Assembly: GCF_020404845.1 (NCBI RefSeq)
Contig: NZ_JAIOJZ010000028.1
Span: forward strand, 1-64,000
Origin: Streptomyces hyderabadensis
Lineage (GTDB): Bacteria; Actinomycetota; Actinomycetes; Streptomycetales; Streptomycetaceae
Length of the DNA: 64,000 bases
Direction: 5' to 3'
Shown: positions 35,229 to 47,101 of the stretch, piece by piece
How positions within the stretch are numbered: the stretch's first letter is position 1
Layout of the letters: the number at the start of each line of letters is the position of its first letter
The notes under the pieces: generated by a model
What the model was told of the DNA's origin: nothing
Seen by the model: only the letters and a program-made list of their open reading frames with translations
Database searches by the model: none
Position numbers and translations under genes: made by a program

Positions 35229-36176
35229 CTAGAACGTGCCGAGCTTCACGATCGACAGCAGGGCGATCAGCTGGATGGCGCTGGCGCCGAGCGCCTTGGG
35301 CCAGGGCAGGTCGTGGGAGCGGCTGACCATGAGGGTCAGCAGGGCGCCGGCCGCGACCCAGGTGGCCCAGCCGAGGATCTGCACGAAGGGCGCGTCGCCG
35401 CCGGCGAACATCGCGACGACCAGGCGCGGGGCGTCCGTGAGGGACATGATCAGCATGGAGAGGCCGACCGTCGGCTGCCAGGCGCCGTCGCCGCCGAGCT
35501 GGCGGGCGAGGGTGTGGGTGACCACACCCAGGATGAAGGCGCTCAGCACCAGCGCGACCGCCGTGGTCAGGACGATCGGGATGGCGTTCGAGAGGGTGGC
35601 GTTGATCGCCTCCTCGCGGGCGCCGTCGAAGCCGAAGACCGCCAGCAGGCCGTAGAGGAACGTCACGATGAGCGCCGGGACCCACATCGCGTAGTCCCGC
35701 ATCTGGAGGAAGGTCTGGTTGGGCGCGAGGATCACGCCCTTCAGGAGGTCCTTCCAGTGCAGGCGGGGCCCGACCGGGCCGGGGGCCGGGGCGGAGCCGG
35801 CGCGGTAGGTGTCGCCCTGGTTGTAGGGGTCGTCGACCGTGAACGCCTGGGTGTGGCCCGGGTTGTTGGCCGCGTACGGGTCGTACGGGGCCTGCTGGGG
35901 GTGTCCGCCGGGGCCGCCCTGTCCGTAGCCGCCGTCGCCGAAGTACTCCGGCTCACCGTGGCCACCGCCGTATCCGCCGCCGGGTGCCTGCGGCCACGGG
36001 GAGCCGCCGGGCGCGGGGGCACCGCCGCCGTACGGCTGCTGCGGGTACGGGGGCTGAGGCGCCGCGGGACCGCCGTACGACGGTCCCTGGGGCGCCTGCT
36101 GTCCGTACGGGGGGCGTTGCGGTCGCGCGTTTGGAGCGCCGTTGTCCCGGCCGCGTCCGATCCTGAATCCAGCCAC
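35229..36176 (-). CDS. Yip1-domain integral membrane protein
   Basis: 315 residues from GTG 36176 (VAGFRIGRGRDNG). An in-frame ATG at 36257 is possible but adds a poor extension. The first ~140 residues are a Pro/Gly/Tyr/Gln-rich disordered region (PPYGQQAP, PYGGGAP). Five or six hydrophobic helices follow, including LIVTFLYGLLAVFGF and GWATWVAAGALLTLMV. The C-terminal part matches the Yip1 superfamily, whose bacterial members are uncharacterised. Confidence 0.8.
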   Translation of the reverse strand: MAGFRIGRGRDNGAPNARPQRPPYGQQAPQGPSYGGPAAPQPPYPQQPYGGGAPAPGGSPWPQAPGGGYGGGHGEPEYFGDGGYGQGGPGGHPQQAPYDPYAANNPGHTQAFTVDDPYNQGDTYRAGSAPAPGPVGPRLHWKDLLKGVILAPNQTFLQMRDYAMWVPALIVTFLYGLLAVFGFDGAREEAINATLSNAIPIVLTTAVALVLSAFILGVVTHTLARQLGGDGAWQPTVGLSMLIMSLTDAPRLVVAMFAGGDAPFVQILGWATWVAAGALLTLMVSRSHDLPWPKALGASAIQLIALLSIVKLGTF

Positions 36177-36328
36177 GCCTTCGAACGTACCTGGTCCCGG
36201 AGAGTGACGTGCGGGGCCCGGCCATTCGGGGGGTCCTTTGCGGCCGAGCTGTGACATCCCTTACGGGGTCTCCCCGAGGAGACCCCGAGGCCCGGCCGGC
36301 GGACCGGCGGCGGGTGCCCCCCGGTTCC

Positions 36329-37627
36329 CTACCGGGTCAGGAACTGCGACGTCGAGAAGGTGAGAGCGGCCCGTGCCGTCACGACGTCCTTCGCCGCGCC
36401 CCGGTGGACCTCGACGGAGTCCTCCGTGTCGCCCCGGTAGGTGCGCAGCACCAGGTCCGCGAGACCGTCGCCGTCGAAGTCGCCGGTCGTCAGCACCCGC
36501 GTCGTGCCCGGCGCCGCGGGCCGCACCGTGACCGGGGCCCGGGCCGTGAGGCCGGCCTCGCGGCCCGGGTGGACGCGTACGCCGGAGCCGCTGGAGACCA
36601 GGTCGCTCAGGCCGTCGCCGTCGAAGTCGGCGGCGTCGAGCATCGAACCGGGGGTGTCGAGGCTGCCGCGGGCCGCGGTGGGCAGGTCGTAGCGCATCGC
36701 GGTGTCGTCCATGGTGCCCACGGCCGCGTCCAGCGCCTTGCCCTTGCCGAAGGCGCCCAGCGCGATGTCGACGCCGGCCGGGAGGGTGACCCCGGTGCGG
36801 GTCGGGCCGTCGGGGCCGCCCAGGACGAGGGCCGCCCTGCCGGGGCCCGCGGAGACGCGGACGACCAGGTCGTCGTACCCGTCGCGGTTCACGTCGGCGG
36901 CGGGGCCGGTCGGTGCCTCGCCGGGGGACGGGACGGGCGCGCCGGCCTCGCGCGGGGCGCCCTTGCGGGTGAAGGGCCCGCGCAGATAGCTGAGGCGGCC
37001 CGCGGAGGCGTGGACCACCAGGTCCTGGGCGCCGTCGCCGTCGAAGTCGCCGCAGACCGGACGCTCGGGCCAGTCGTTGCCGTAGCGGGCCCGGTCGGGC
37101 ACGGTCAGCGGGACCGCGCGGCCGGTCGGTCCCGACGGGGAGCCGAAGAGGAGCTGGAGGGGGACCGGGGGGCGGCCCTGGCCGTCGTAGGGCGGGTCGG
37201 TGGTGACCACCAGGTCGGTGAAGCGGTCGCCGTCGAGGTCGCAGCTCGCCTCCGCCTCGAAGACGGCCGGCAACTGGCCGTCCACCGGGGCCGCGTGCTC
37301 CTTCGGCGTGAGCAACTGCCGGGTTCCCGAGACCAGTCCGCGGGACGAGCCGTAGACGATCCCGATGCCGGCGTCGTCGGCGTGGCTCTCCGCCTTGACC
37401 AGGTCGTCCAGGATCAGGTCGCGGTGGCCGTCGCCGTTGAAGTCGTCGGGGACCTCGCTGCCCTCGCCGTGCGGGACGGGCAGCGGGGCGGGGGCCTGGG
37501 CGGCCCGCACGGGGGTCGGGGAGGCGTCCTCGGCGGCGGGCGCCGGGCCGTGGCCGCAGGCGGCGAGCAGCAGCAGACAGCCGGCGGCGGCCGTGCCGGT
37601 CAGGGTCCTTCTTCGCAGGCGCCGCAC
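36329..37627 (-). CDS. FG-GAP/VCBS-repeat lipoprotein
   Basis: 432 residues from GTG 37627, with GAGGTGA upstream. The lipobox is LLLAAC. About six calcium-binding FG-GAP repeats follow, each with DxDGDGxxDL: DFNGDGHRDLI, DLDGDRFTDLV, DFDGDGAQDLV, DVNRDGYDDLV, DFDGDGLSDLV and DFDGDGLADLV, forming a beta-propeller. It is an extracellular lipid-anchored protein, perhaps adhesive or enzyme-associated. Confidence 0.9.
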   Translation of the reverse strand: MRRLRRRTLTGTAAAGCLLLLAACGHGPAPAAEDASPTPVRAAQAPAPLPVPHGEGSEVPDDFNGDGHRDLILDDLVKAESHADDAGIGIVYGSSRGLVSGTRQLLTPKEHAAPVDGQLPAVFEAEASCDLDGDRFTDLVVTTDPPYDGQGRPPVPLQLLFGSPSGPTGRAVPLTVPDRARYGNDWPERPVCGDFDGDGAQDLVVHASAGRLSYLRGPFTRKGAPREAGAPVPSPGEAPTGPAADVNRDGYDDLVVRVSAGPGRAALVLGGPDGPTRTGVTLPAGVDIALGAFGKGKALDAAVGTMDDTAMRYDLPTAARGSLDTPGSMLDAADFDGDGLSDLVSSGSGVRVHPGREAGLTARAPVTVRPAAPGTTRVLTTGDFDGDGLADLVLRTYRGDTEDSVEVHRGAAKDVVTARAALTFSTSQFLTR

Positions 37628-37704
37628 CGTTCACCTCGTCCGTATCGACCCGTATCACCATCACCGTCAACGACCGGGTAATCATGCACGCGTTCGACAT
37701 ACGG

Positions 37705-37741
37705 CGACACCCCCGGGTTCGTACGGAACCCGGGGGTGTCG
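37705..37741 (-). terminator. Terminator of the Fe-S oxidoreductase gene
   Basis: A 16-bp stem (37705-37720 with 37726-37741), 21 nt beyond the stop codon. Confidence 0.85.
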
Positions 37742-37761
37742 GTCGAGCGGGTGAGCGGCGG

Positions 37762-40044
37762 TTACTTCACCGGCTCCGGCGTCGGCTCGCTCTCCGGCTC
37801 CGGCTCGCCGGTCGGGTCGGCCGGGGTCTTGACGGAGTCCAGCAGGAGCTGGGCGACGTCGACGACCTGGATGGACTCCTTGGCCTTGCCGTCGTTCTTC
37901 TTGCCGTTGACCGAGTCGGTCAGCATGACCAGGCAGAACGGGCAGGCCGTCGAGACGATGTCGGGGTTGACGGACAGGGCCTCGTCCACGCGCTCGTTGT
38001 TGATGCGCTTGCCGATCCGCTCCTCCATCCACATCCGCGCGCCGCCGGCGCCGCAGCAGAAGCCGCGCTCCTTGTGCCGGTGCATCTCCTCGTTGCGGAC
38101 GCCCGGGACGGCGGCGATGATCTCGCGCGGCGGCGTGTAGATCTTGTTGTGGCGGCCCAGGTAGCAGGGGTCGTGGTAGGTGATGATGCCCTCGACCGGG
38201 GTGACCGGGAGCAGCTTGCCCTCGTCGACCAGGTGCTGGAGCAGCTGGGTGTGGTGGATGACCTCGTAGTCGCCGCCGAGCTGCGGGTACTCGTTGCCGA
38301 GGGTGTTGAGGCAGTGCGGGCAGGTGGCGACGATCTTCTTGGCCGACTTGGGCTTCGCCGACTCGGGCGTCACCTTGCCGTCGTCGTCCATCTCCTCGCC
38401 GAAGGCGGCGTTGAGGGTCATGACGTTCTCCATGCCGAGCTCCTGGAACAGGGGCTCGTTGCCCAGGCGGCGGGCGGAGTCACCGGTGCACTTCTCGTCG
38501 CCGCCCATGATCGCGAACTTGACGCCCGCGATGTGCAGCAGCTCGGCGAAGGCCTTGGTGGTCTTCTTGGCGCGGTCCTCCAGGGCGCCGGCGCAGCCGA
38601 CCCAGTAGAGGTACTCGACCTCGGTGAGGTCCTCGATGTCCTTGCCGACGACCGGGACCTCGAAGTCCAGCTCCTTGAGCCACTCCAGGCGCTGCTTCTT
38701 CGCCAGGCCCCAGGGGTTGCCCTTCTTCTCCAGGTTCTTGAGCATCGTGCCCGCCTCGGACGGGAACGCCGACTCGATCATGACCTGGTAGCGGCGCATG
38801 TCGACGATGTGGTCGACGTGCTCGATGTCGACCGGGCACTGCTCGACGCAGGCGCCGCAGGTGGTGCAGGACCACAGGACGTCCGGGTCGATGACGCCGT
38901 TCTCCTCGAGGGTGCCGATCAGCGGGCGCTCGGCCTCCGCCAGAGCGGCGGCCGGGACACCGGCGAGCTGCTCCTCGCTCGCCTTCTCCTCGCCCTCCAT
39001 CGTCTTGCCGCCGCCGGCCAGCAGGTAGGGGGCCTTGGCGTGCGCGTGGTCGCGCAGGGACATGATCAGGAGCTTGGGGGAGAGCGGCTTGCCGGTGTTC
39101 CAGGCGGGGCACTGCGACTGGCAGCGGCCGCACTCGGTGCAGGTGGAGAAGTCCAGCAGGCCCTTCCAGGAGAACTGCTCGACCTGGGAGACGCCGAAGA
39201 CGTCGTCGTCGCCGGGGTCGGTGAAGTCGATCGGCTTGCCGCCCGAGGTCATCGGGAGCAGCGGGCCCAGCGCGGTGCCGCCCTTCGCGTCGCGCTTGAA
39301 CCAGATGTTCGGGAAGGCCAGGAAGCGGTGCCAGGCCACGCCCATGTCGGTCTTCAGGGCGACCGTGATCATCCAGATGAAGGAGGTGGCGATCTTCAGG
39401 CCGGCGAAGAAGTAGACGAGGTTCTGCAGCGTGCCGAGGTCCACGTCCTGGAGCGCGGAGACGACCGGGTACGAGATGAAGAACGACGCCTCGTAGCCGT
39501 CCACGTGGTGGAGGGCGCCCTCCAGCGCGTGCAGCATGAAGATGCAGACGCCGACGATGAGGATGACGGCCTCGACGAAGTACGCCTGGCCGAAGTTGGA
39601 GCCCCCGAAGCGGGACTTGCGGCCAGGCTTGCGCGGGTGGCTGAGCTGCCGGATCACGATCAGGACGAGGATGCCGAGCACCGTCATCGTGCCGATGAAC
39701 TCGACGAAGACGTTGTACGGCGCCCAGTCGCCGATGACCGGCAGGATCCAGTCGGCCTGGAAGAGCTGGCCGACGGCGTTGACGATGGTCAGCAGCAGGG
39801 AGAAGAAGCCCACCGCGACGAACCAGTGCGCCACCCCGACGATGCCCCAGCGGTTCATCCGGGTGTGGCCGAGGAACTCCCTGACCACGGTGACGGTGCG
39901 GTCCACGGGGTCGTTGGTCCGCGTTCCGGCCGGCACCGGCTGGCCCAGCCGCATGTAGTTGAAGATCTGCAGGACGGCGCGGCCGAACAGTGCGACGCCG
40001 ACCACGATCAGGACCAGCGACACGATGATCGCGGCGAGTTGCAT
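37762..40044 (-). CDS. Membrane-bound (Fe-S)/CCG-domain oxidoreductase, HdrD/GlpC-like
   Basis: 760 residues from ATG 40044, with GAGGAG upstream. Five to six N-terminal helices (residues 1-230) resemble a nitrate-reductase-gamma-type domain. Two [4Fe-4S] ferredoxin motifs follow, CTECGRCQSQCPAW (~300) and CTTCGACVEQCPVD (~390). Two CCG domains complete it (CPHCLNTLGNEYP; CCGAGGARMWMEE). The order matches actinobacterial heterodisulfide-reductase-like proteins that carry electrons between quinones and cytosolic partners. The C-terminal tail is Pro/Glu-rich. Confidence 0.92.
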   Translation of the reverse strand: MQLAAIIVSLVLIVVGVALFGRAVLQIFNYMRLGQPVPAGTRTNDPVDRTVTVVREFLGHTRMNRWGIVGVAHWFVAVGFFSLLLTIVNAVGQLFQADWILPVIGDWAPYNVFVEFIGTMTVLGILVLIVIRQLSHPRKPGRKSRFGGSNFGQAYFVEAVILIVGVCIFMLHALEGALHHVDGYEASFFISYPVVSALQDVDLGTLQNLVYFFAGLKIATSFIWMITVALKTDMGVAWHRFLAFPNIWFKRDAKGGTALGPLLPMTSGGKPIDFTDPGDDDVFGVSQVEQFSWKGLLDFSTCTECGRCQSQCPAWNTGKPLSPKLLIMSLRDHAHAKAPYLLAGGGKTMEGEEKASEEQLAGVPAAALAEAERPLIGTLEENGVIDPDVLWSCTTCGACVEQCPVDIEHVDHIVDMRRYQVMIESAFPSEAGTMLKNLEKKGNPWGLAKKQRLEWLKELDFEVPVVGKDIEDLTEVEYLYWVGCAGALEDRAKKTTKAFAELLHIAGVKFAIMGGDEKCTGDSARRLGNEPLFQELGMENVMTLNAAFGEEMDDDGKVTPESAKPKSAKKIVATCPHCLNTLGNEYPQLGGDYEVIHHTQLLQHLVDEGKLLPVTPVEGIITYHDPCYLGRHNKIYTPPREIIAAVPGVRNEEMHRHKERGFCCGAGGARMWMEERIGKRINNERVDEALSVNPDIVSTACPFCLVMLTDSVNGKKNDGKAKESIQVVDVAQLLLDSVKTPADPTGEPEPESEPTPEPVK

Positions 40045-40285
40045 TTGGGGGCTCCTCGGGCCTGCGAGGTTACGAGGGGGCGGTGGTACGGGGTGGTGCT
40101 CGGTAGTACTGGTGGGTGTTGCTCGGTATCGCTCGTATTACTAAGCGGTAACTTAATCAGTCCGTTTGAGACTACCCCCATCCTCCGCCGCACTGTAGTC
40201 GGACGTGCGGTGATCTGCGTCGCTGAGGCAACCCTGGCCGCGGCGTGCCACTCCGCCCCCCATTGCGCGTAAGGAGCGGATAAGA

Positions 40286-40306
40286 GTTGAGCCTGGCCGA
40301 CTCACC
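40286..40306 (+). promoter_or_regulatory. Degenerate HAIR element
   Basis: GTTGAGC-N7-ACTCACC lies upstream of the -35 of the dnaK promoter. It is a weaker copy of the HspR operator at 40338. Confidence 0.6.
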
Positions 40307-40310
40307 TCTG

Positions 40311-42906
<2,596 letters not shown>

Positions 42907-42948
42907 GCTTGAAGTGACGGCACAGGCGCGAGAGGAGGGACGTCGGGG

Positions 42949-44139
42949 ATGAGCACGAAGGACTTCATCGAGAAGGACTACTACAAGGTTCTCGGCGTCC
43001 CCAAGGACGCCACCGAGGCCGAGATCAAGAAGGCGTACCGGAAGCTCGCCCGCGAGAACCACCCGGACGCCAACAAGGGAAACGTCAAGGCGGAGGAGCG
43101 CTTCAAGGAGATCTCCGAGGCCAACGACATCCTCGGTGACCCCAAGAAACGCAAGGAGTACGACGAGGCCCGCGCCCTCTTCGGCAACGGAGGCTTCCGT
43201 CCGGGGCCGGGCGCGGGCGGCGGTGGCACCTTCAACTTCGACCTGGGCGACCTCTTCGGCGGCGGCGCCCAGGGCGGGGGAGGCCAGGGCGGCTTCGGCG
43301 GCGGCCTCGGGGACGTCTTCGGCGGTCTGTTCAACCGCACCGGAGGCGGACCCGGCACCGGCACGCGCACGCAGCCGCGGCGCGGGCAGGACATCGAGTC
43401 CGAGGTGACCCTGAGCTTCACCGAGGCCATCGAGGGCGCGACCGTGCCGCTCAGGATGTCCTCGCAGGCACCCTGCAAGGCCTGTTCGGGCACCGGCGAC
43501 AAGAACGGCACGCCGCGCGTGTGCCCGACCTGCGTCGGCACCGGCCAGGTCGCCCGGGGTTCGGGCGGCGGCTTCTCGCTCACCGACCCGTGCCCGGACT
43601 GCAAGGGCCGCGGCCTGATCGCCGAGGACCCCTGCGAGGTCTGCAAGGGCTCCGGACGCGCCAAGTCCTCGCGGACGATGCAGGTCCGGATCCCCGCCGG
43701 GGTCTCCGACGGGCAGCGCATCCGGCTGCGCGGCAAGGGCACGCCGGGCGAGCGGGGCGGTCCGGCGGGCGACCTGTACGTGGTCGTGCACGTCAAGGAA
43801 CACCCCGTCTTCGGACGCCGGGGCGACAACCTCACCGTCACCGTCCCGGTCACCTACGCCGAGGCGGCCCTCGGCGGCGAGGTCAGGGTCCCGACCCTGG
43901 GCGGTCCGCCCGTCACGCTGAAGCTGCCGGCGGGCACGCCCAACGGGCGCACCATGCGGGCCCGGGGCAAGGGCGCGGTCCGCAAGGACGGCACCCGCGG
44001 CGACCTCCTGGTCACCGTGGAGGTGAGTGTTCCGAAGGATCTGACGGGGAAGGCTCGTGACGCGCTGGAGGCGTATCGCGAGGCGACCGCGGACGAGGAT
44101 CCGCGGGCGGAGTTGTTCCAGGCCGCGAAGGGAGCTTGA
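42949..44139 (+). CDS. dnaJ: Co-chaperone DnaJ
   Basis: 396 residues from ATG 42949. The J domain (residues 9-74) has the HPD motif in ARENHPDANKG. A Gly/Phe-rich region follows, then four zinc-finger repeats CKACSGTG, CPTCVGTG, CPDCKGRG and CEVCKGSG, and two C-terminal substrate-binding domains. It stimulates DnaK ATPase activity. An AGGAGG site precedes the start. Confidence 0.98.
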   Translation: MSTKDFIEKDYYKVLGVPKDATEAEIKKAYRKLARENHPDANKGNVKAEERFKEISEANDILGDPKKRKEYDEARALFGNGGFRPGPGAGGGGTFNFDLGDLFGGGAQGGGGQGGFGGGLGDVFGGLFNRTGGGPGTGTRTQPRRGQDIESEVTLSFTEAIEGATVPLRMSSQAPCKACSGTGDKNGTPRVCPTCVGTGQVARGSGGGFSLTDPCPDCKGRGLIAEDPCEVCKGSGRAKSSRTMQVRIPAGVSDGQRIRLRGKGTPGERGGPAGDLYVVVHVKEHPVFGRRGDNLTVTVPVTYAEAALGGEVRVPTLGGPPVTLKLPAGTPNGRTMRARGKGAVRKDGTRGDLLVTVEVSVPKDLTGKARDALEAYREATADEDPRAELFQAAKGA

Positions 44140-44144
44140 CGGGA

Positions 44145-44600
44145 ATGGACGGTCGTCGACGCAACCCGTACGAACTGACCGAGGACACCCCGGTCTACGT
44201 CATCTCGGTGGCGGCCCAGCTCTCCGGCCTGCACCCGCAGACCCTGCGCCAGTACGACCGCCTCGGCCTGGTCTCCCCGGACCGCACGGCCGGCCGGGGC
44301 CGGCGCTACTCGGCCCGCGACATCGAACTGCTCCGGCAGGTGCAGCAGTTGTCGCAGGACGAGGGCATCAACCTGGCCGGAATCAAGCGCATCATCGAAC
44401 TGGAGAACCAGGTCGCCGAGCTGCAGGCCCGCGCGGCCGAGCTGGCCGCCGCGCTCGACGGCGCCGCCACGGCGATGCGCCAGCGCGAGGCCGCGGTGCA
44501 CGCGTCGTACCGCCGTGACCTCGTTCCTTACCAAGAGGTACAGCAGACCAGCGCCCTGGTGGTCTGGCGTCCCAAGCGCCACGGCCAGTCCTCGGACTGA
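44145..44600 (+). CDS. hspR: Heat-shock repressor HspR (MerR family)
   Basis: 151 residues from ATG 44145 (an upstream TTG at 44136 overlaps the dnaJ stop). The MerR HTH reads YVISVAAQLSGLHPQTLRQY and the wing GRGRRYSARDIELLRQ. A helical region ends with a basic tail (VVWRPKRHGQ). It represses the dnaK operon and clpB through HAIR sites, both present in this window. Confidence 0.97.
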   Translation: MDGRRRNPYELTEDTPVYVISVAAQLSGLHPQTLRQYDRLGLVSPDRTAGRGRRYSARDIELLRQVQQLSQDEGINLAGIKRIIELENQVAELQARAAELAAALDGAATAMRQREAAVHASYRRDLVPYQEVQQTSALVVWRPKRHGQSSD

Positions 44601-44639
44601 GCCGGACCGGCAGTCGGCACAAGGGAAAACGGCCGTGAC

Positions 44640-44670
44640 AGCCCCGGAGGACCGCCCGTCCTCCGGGGCT
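44640..44670 (+). terminator. dnaK operon terminator
   Basis: 12-bp stem (44640-44651 with 44659-44670) and a 7-nt loop, 39 nt after the hspR stop. Confidence 0.85.
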
Positions 44671-44803
44671 GGTTCACAACGGTGCAGTCTCATTGGTCTA
44701 GTACTTCTTGACGATTTGGTGAAGACAGCGTTGGCTTCCTTCACCGGGGTCACCTGGGTCACCTGGATACCAACAACACCCGTGTGTCGGAAGGTCTAGC
44801 GCA

Positions 44804-45922
44804 GTGAGCAGCCGTGCCCGTCGTACCGCCATATCCGTGGCCGCGTCCCTGATGACCTTCTCGCTGGCCTCCTGCGGTGTGCTGGGCGCCTCGGACAGCA
44901 GCGACGACGCGAGCCCGACCAAGGGCAACGACATCACGGTCGGTCTGCTCCTGCCGGAGAAGGAGAACACGCGCTACGAGCAGTTCGACTACCCCTTCTT
45001 CAAGGCGAAGGTCGGCGACCTCACGCGCGACGAGGGCAACGTCAAGTACGCCAACGCCGAGGCCAGCGCCGCCAAGCAGGCCGAGCAGCTGCAGCAGATG
45101 GTCGACGACAAGGTCGACGTGATCGTGCTGGACGCGGTGGACTCGCACGCCATCGCGGACGGCGTGCGGAAGGCCAAGGACGCCGGCATCCCCGTCATCG
45201 CCTACGACCGGCTGGCCGAGGGCCCGATCGAGGCGTACATCTCCTTCGACAACGAACTGGTCGGCGAGGTCCAGGGCCGCTCCCTCATCGAGGCGCTGGG
45301 CGGCGACCCGGAGAGCTCCGAGAAGATCGTCATGATGAACGGCTCGTCCACCGACCCGAACGCCAAGCAGTTCAAGGCGGGCGCGCTGTCCGAGCTGAAC
45401 GGCAAGGTGACGATCGCCCAGTCCTTCGACACCAAGGACTGGAAGCCGGAGAACGCCGAGTCGAACATGACCGAGGCGATCGAGAAGATCGGCAAGAGCC
45501 AGATCGCGGGCGTCTACTCGGCCAACGACGGCATGGCGGGCGGCATCATCAAGGCCCTGGAGGACGCGGGCGTCACCGACCTGCCGCCGATCACCGGCCA
45601 GGACGCGGAGCTGGCGGCGGTGCAGCGGATCGTCACCGGCGAGCAGTACATGAGCGTGTACAAGTCCTACCCGCAGGAGGCCGAGAACGCCGCGGAGATG
45701 GCCGTGGCGCGGGTCCAGGGCCGGGACATCCAGTTCGACGCGCTGGCCCGCGACAAGGTCGACAGCCCCACGCACAAGGGCATCCCGGCGCAGCTCGTCC
45801 CCGTCGTCGCCCTCACCAAGGCCAACATCGAGGAGACGGTCATCGCGGAGGGCTTCTACAAGGTCAGCGACATCTGCACCGCCAAGTACGCGGACGCGTG
45901 CGCGGAGATGGGCCTGAAGTAG
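44804..45922 (+). CDS. Sugar ABC transporter substrate-binding lipoprotein (XylF-like)
   Basis: 372 residues from GTG 44804. The signal peptide ends in the lipobox LASC. The mature protein is a periplasmic-binding-protein type 1 fold: VGLLLPEKENTRYEQFDYPF, VDVIVLDAVDSHAIADGVRK, GIPVIAYDRL and GVYSANDGMAGGIIKAL. It resembles xylose/ribose-type binding proteins. No ATPase or permease genes follow, so the partner transporter is elsewhere or the protein is solitary. Confidence 0.9.
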   Translation: MSSRARRTAISVAASLMTFSLASCGVLGASDSSDDASPTKGNDITVGLLLPEKENTRYEQFDYPFFKAKVGDLTRDEGNVKYANAEASAAKQAEQLQQMVDDKVDVIVLDAVDSHAIADGVRKAKDAGIPVIAYDRLAEGPIEAYISFDNELVGEVQGRSLIEALGGDPESSEKIVMMNGSSTDPNAKQFKAGALSELNGKVTIAQSFDTKDWKPENAESNMTEAIEKIGKSQIAGVYSANDGMAGGIIKALEDAGVTDLPPITGQDAELAAVQRIVTGEQYMSVYKSYPQEAENAAEMAVARVQGRDIQFDALARDKVDSPTHKGIPAQLVPVVALTKANIEETVIAEGFYKVSDICTAKYADACAEMGLK

Positions 45923-45953
45923 CCCGCGTGTCTTCCGGGTCCCACCGGCGGGG

Positions 45954-45980
45954 CATTCCGTCCGCAACCGGCACATTCCG
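45954..45980 (+). promoter_or_regulatory. Paired CATTCCG sites upstream of the first regulator gene
   Basis: CATTCCG at 45954 and 45974 are exactly 20 bp apart in the promoter region of the gene at 46073. Possible operator half-sites. Confidence 0.35.
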
Positions 45981-46072
45981 GTCCCCGCGCGGGGTGGAGC
46001 CGTGTTGCGGAGCCGGTCCGGGCCGCGCATAGTTGCGCTGCGGAAGAGCCGGAACCGGGGGTGGGATGGGCG

Positions 46073-47101
46073 ATGGCCGGGCACGGGGCTCAGGAGCACC
46101 CGCACGGGGCCGACCGGCTCTGCGCGGCCGGAGACCGCCTGTACTCCCGGGCCGTGCGGCGCGGGCGGGTGCCCCGCCAGGACGCCGAGCCCGTCCCCTG
46201 CCTCCTGGAACTGGCCCTGCTGCACCCCGACCCCGACGACATGGACTGGCTGGTGCCGACCTCTCCGCAGGAGGTCATGACCCGGCTGCTGCGCGGGGTC
46301 CACGACGAGGTCAGCGCCAGTCAGCGGCGGGTGGGCTCGGCCGTGGAAGCCTTCGAGTGGTACGCGGGCCTGGGCAGGCTGCTCCAGACCCCGGCCGGCC
46401 CGGAGTCGACCGCGATCCGCGTCCTCGACGGCCTGTCCCGCATCCAGGCCGCGATGGACGAGGCGACGGCCGCCTGCACGACCGAGGTGCTCACCGTCCA
46501 GCCCGGCGGCATCCGGCGCGAGCACGAGCTGTCCGAGGGCCTGCACCGGGCGCTGGCGCTGCGCGGGCGCGGGGTGCGGATGCGGGACCTGTACACGCAC
46601 GTGGCCCGGCACGGGCAGGGCCTGCTCAACTACCTCGAACTCATGGGTGACGCGGTGGAGGCCCGCACCCTGGACGAGGTCATCGACCGCCTCATCCTCT
46701 TCGACCGCACGGTCGCCTTCATCCCCGCCAACACCGACCGCACGATGGCCCTCGAACTGCGCCACCCGGCCCTGATCGCCTACCTGATCACGGTCTTCGA
46801 ACGCCTCTGGCGCCTCGCCATCCCGCTGACGGCGCCCCTCCCCGACACGGGCATCGAGGGCATCTCCCACCGCGAGCAGTCCATCGCGGCGCTGCTCGCG
46901 GAGGGCCACCAGGACGCGGTGATCGCGGAACGCCTCGGCATCAGCGTCCGCACGGCCCGCGCGCACATCGCCCGCCTCTCGGAGACCCTGGGCGCGGCCA
47001 GCCGCACCCAGCTGGGCGTCCGCATAGCCCAGGCCGGCCTGGACGGCTCCCCGCGCACCCCGGTCATCCTTCCCGGTCGAGAATCCCCGACCGCCCGATG
47101 A
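46073..47101 (+). CDS. LuxR-type regulator with PLD/TrmB-like sensor (paralogue 1)
   Basis: 342 residues from ATG 46073 (GTG 46061 is also in frame). The N-terminal module (residues 10-75) reads GADRLCAAGDRLYSRAVRRG, PCLLELALLHPDPDDMDWLV. The middle PLD/TrmB-like domain has LDGLSRIQAAMDEATAACTTE, VLTVQPGGIRRE and DRTVAFIPANTDRTMALELR. The HTH (about 270-330) is IAALLAEGHQDAVIAERLGI then RTARAHIARLSETLGAASR. It is convergent with paralogue 2, overlapping it by 38 nt. DNA target and ligand are unknown. Confidence 0.8.
   Translation: MAGHGAQEHPHGADRLCAAGDRLYSRAVRRGRVPRQDAEPVPCLLELALLHPDPDDMDWLVPTSPQEVMTRLLRGVHDEVSASQRRVGSAVEAFEWYAGLGRLLQTPAGPESTAIRVLDGLSRIQAAMDEATAACTTEVLTVQPGGIRREHELSEGLHRALALRGRGVRMRDLYTHVARHGQGLLNYLELMGDAVEARTLDEVIDRLILFDRTVAFIPANTDRTMALELRHPALIAYLITVFERLWRLAIPLTAPLPDTGIEGISHREQSIAALLAEGHQDAVIAERLGISVRTARAHIARLSETLGAASRTQLGVRIAQAGLDGSPRTPVILPGRESPTAR

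Noticed and set aside
44691-44708. TTGGTCTAGT as a DasR (dre) site upstream of the sugar-binding protein
   Set aside because: Only one half matches; the second half of the palindrome is absent.
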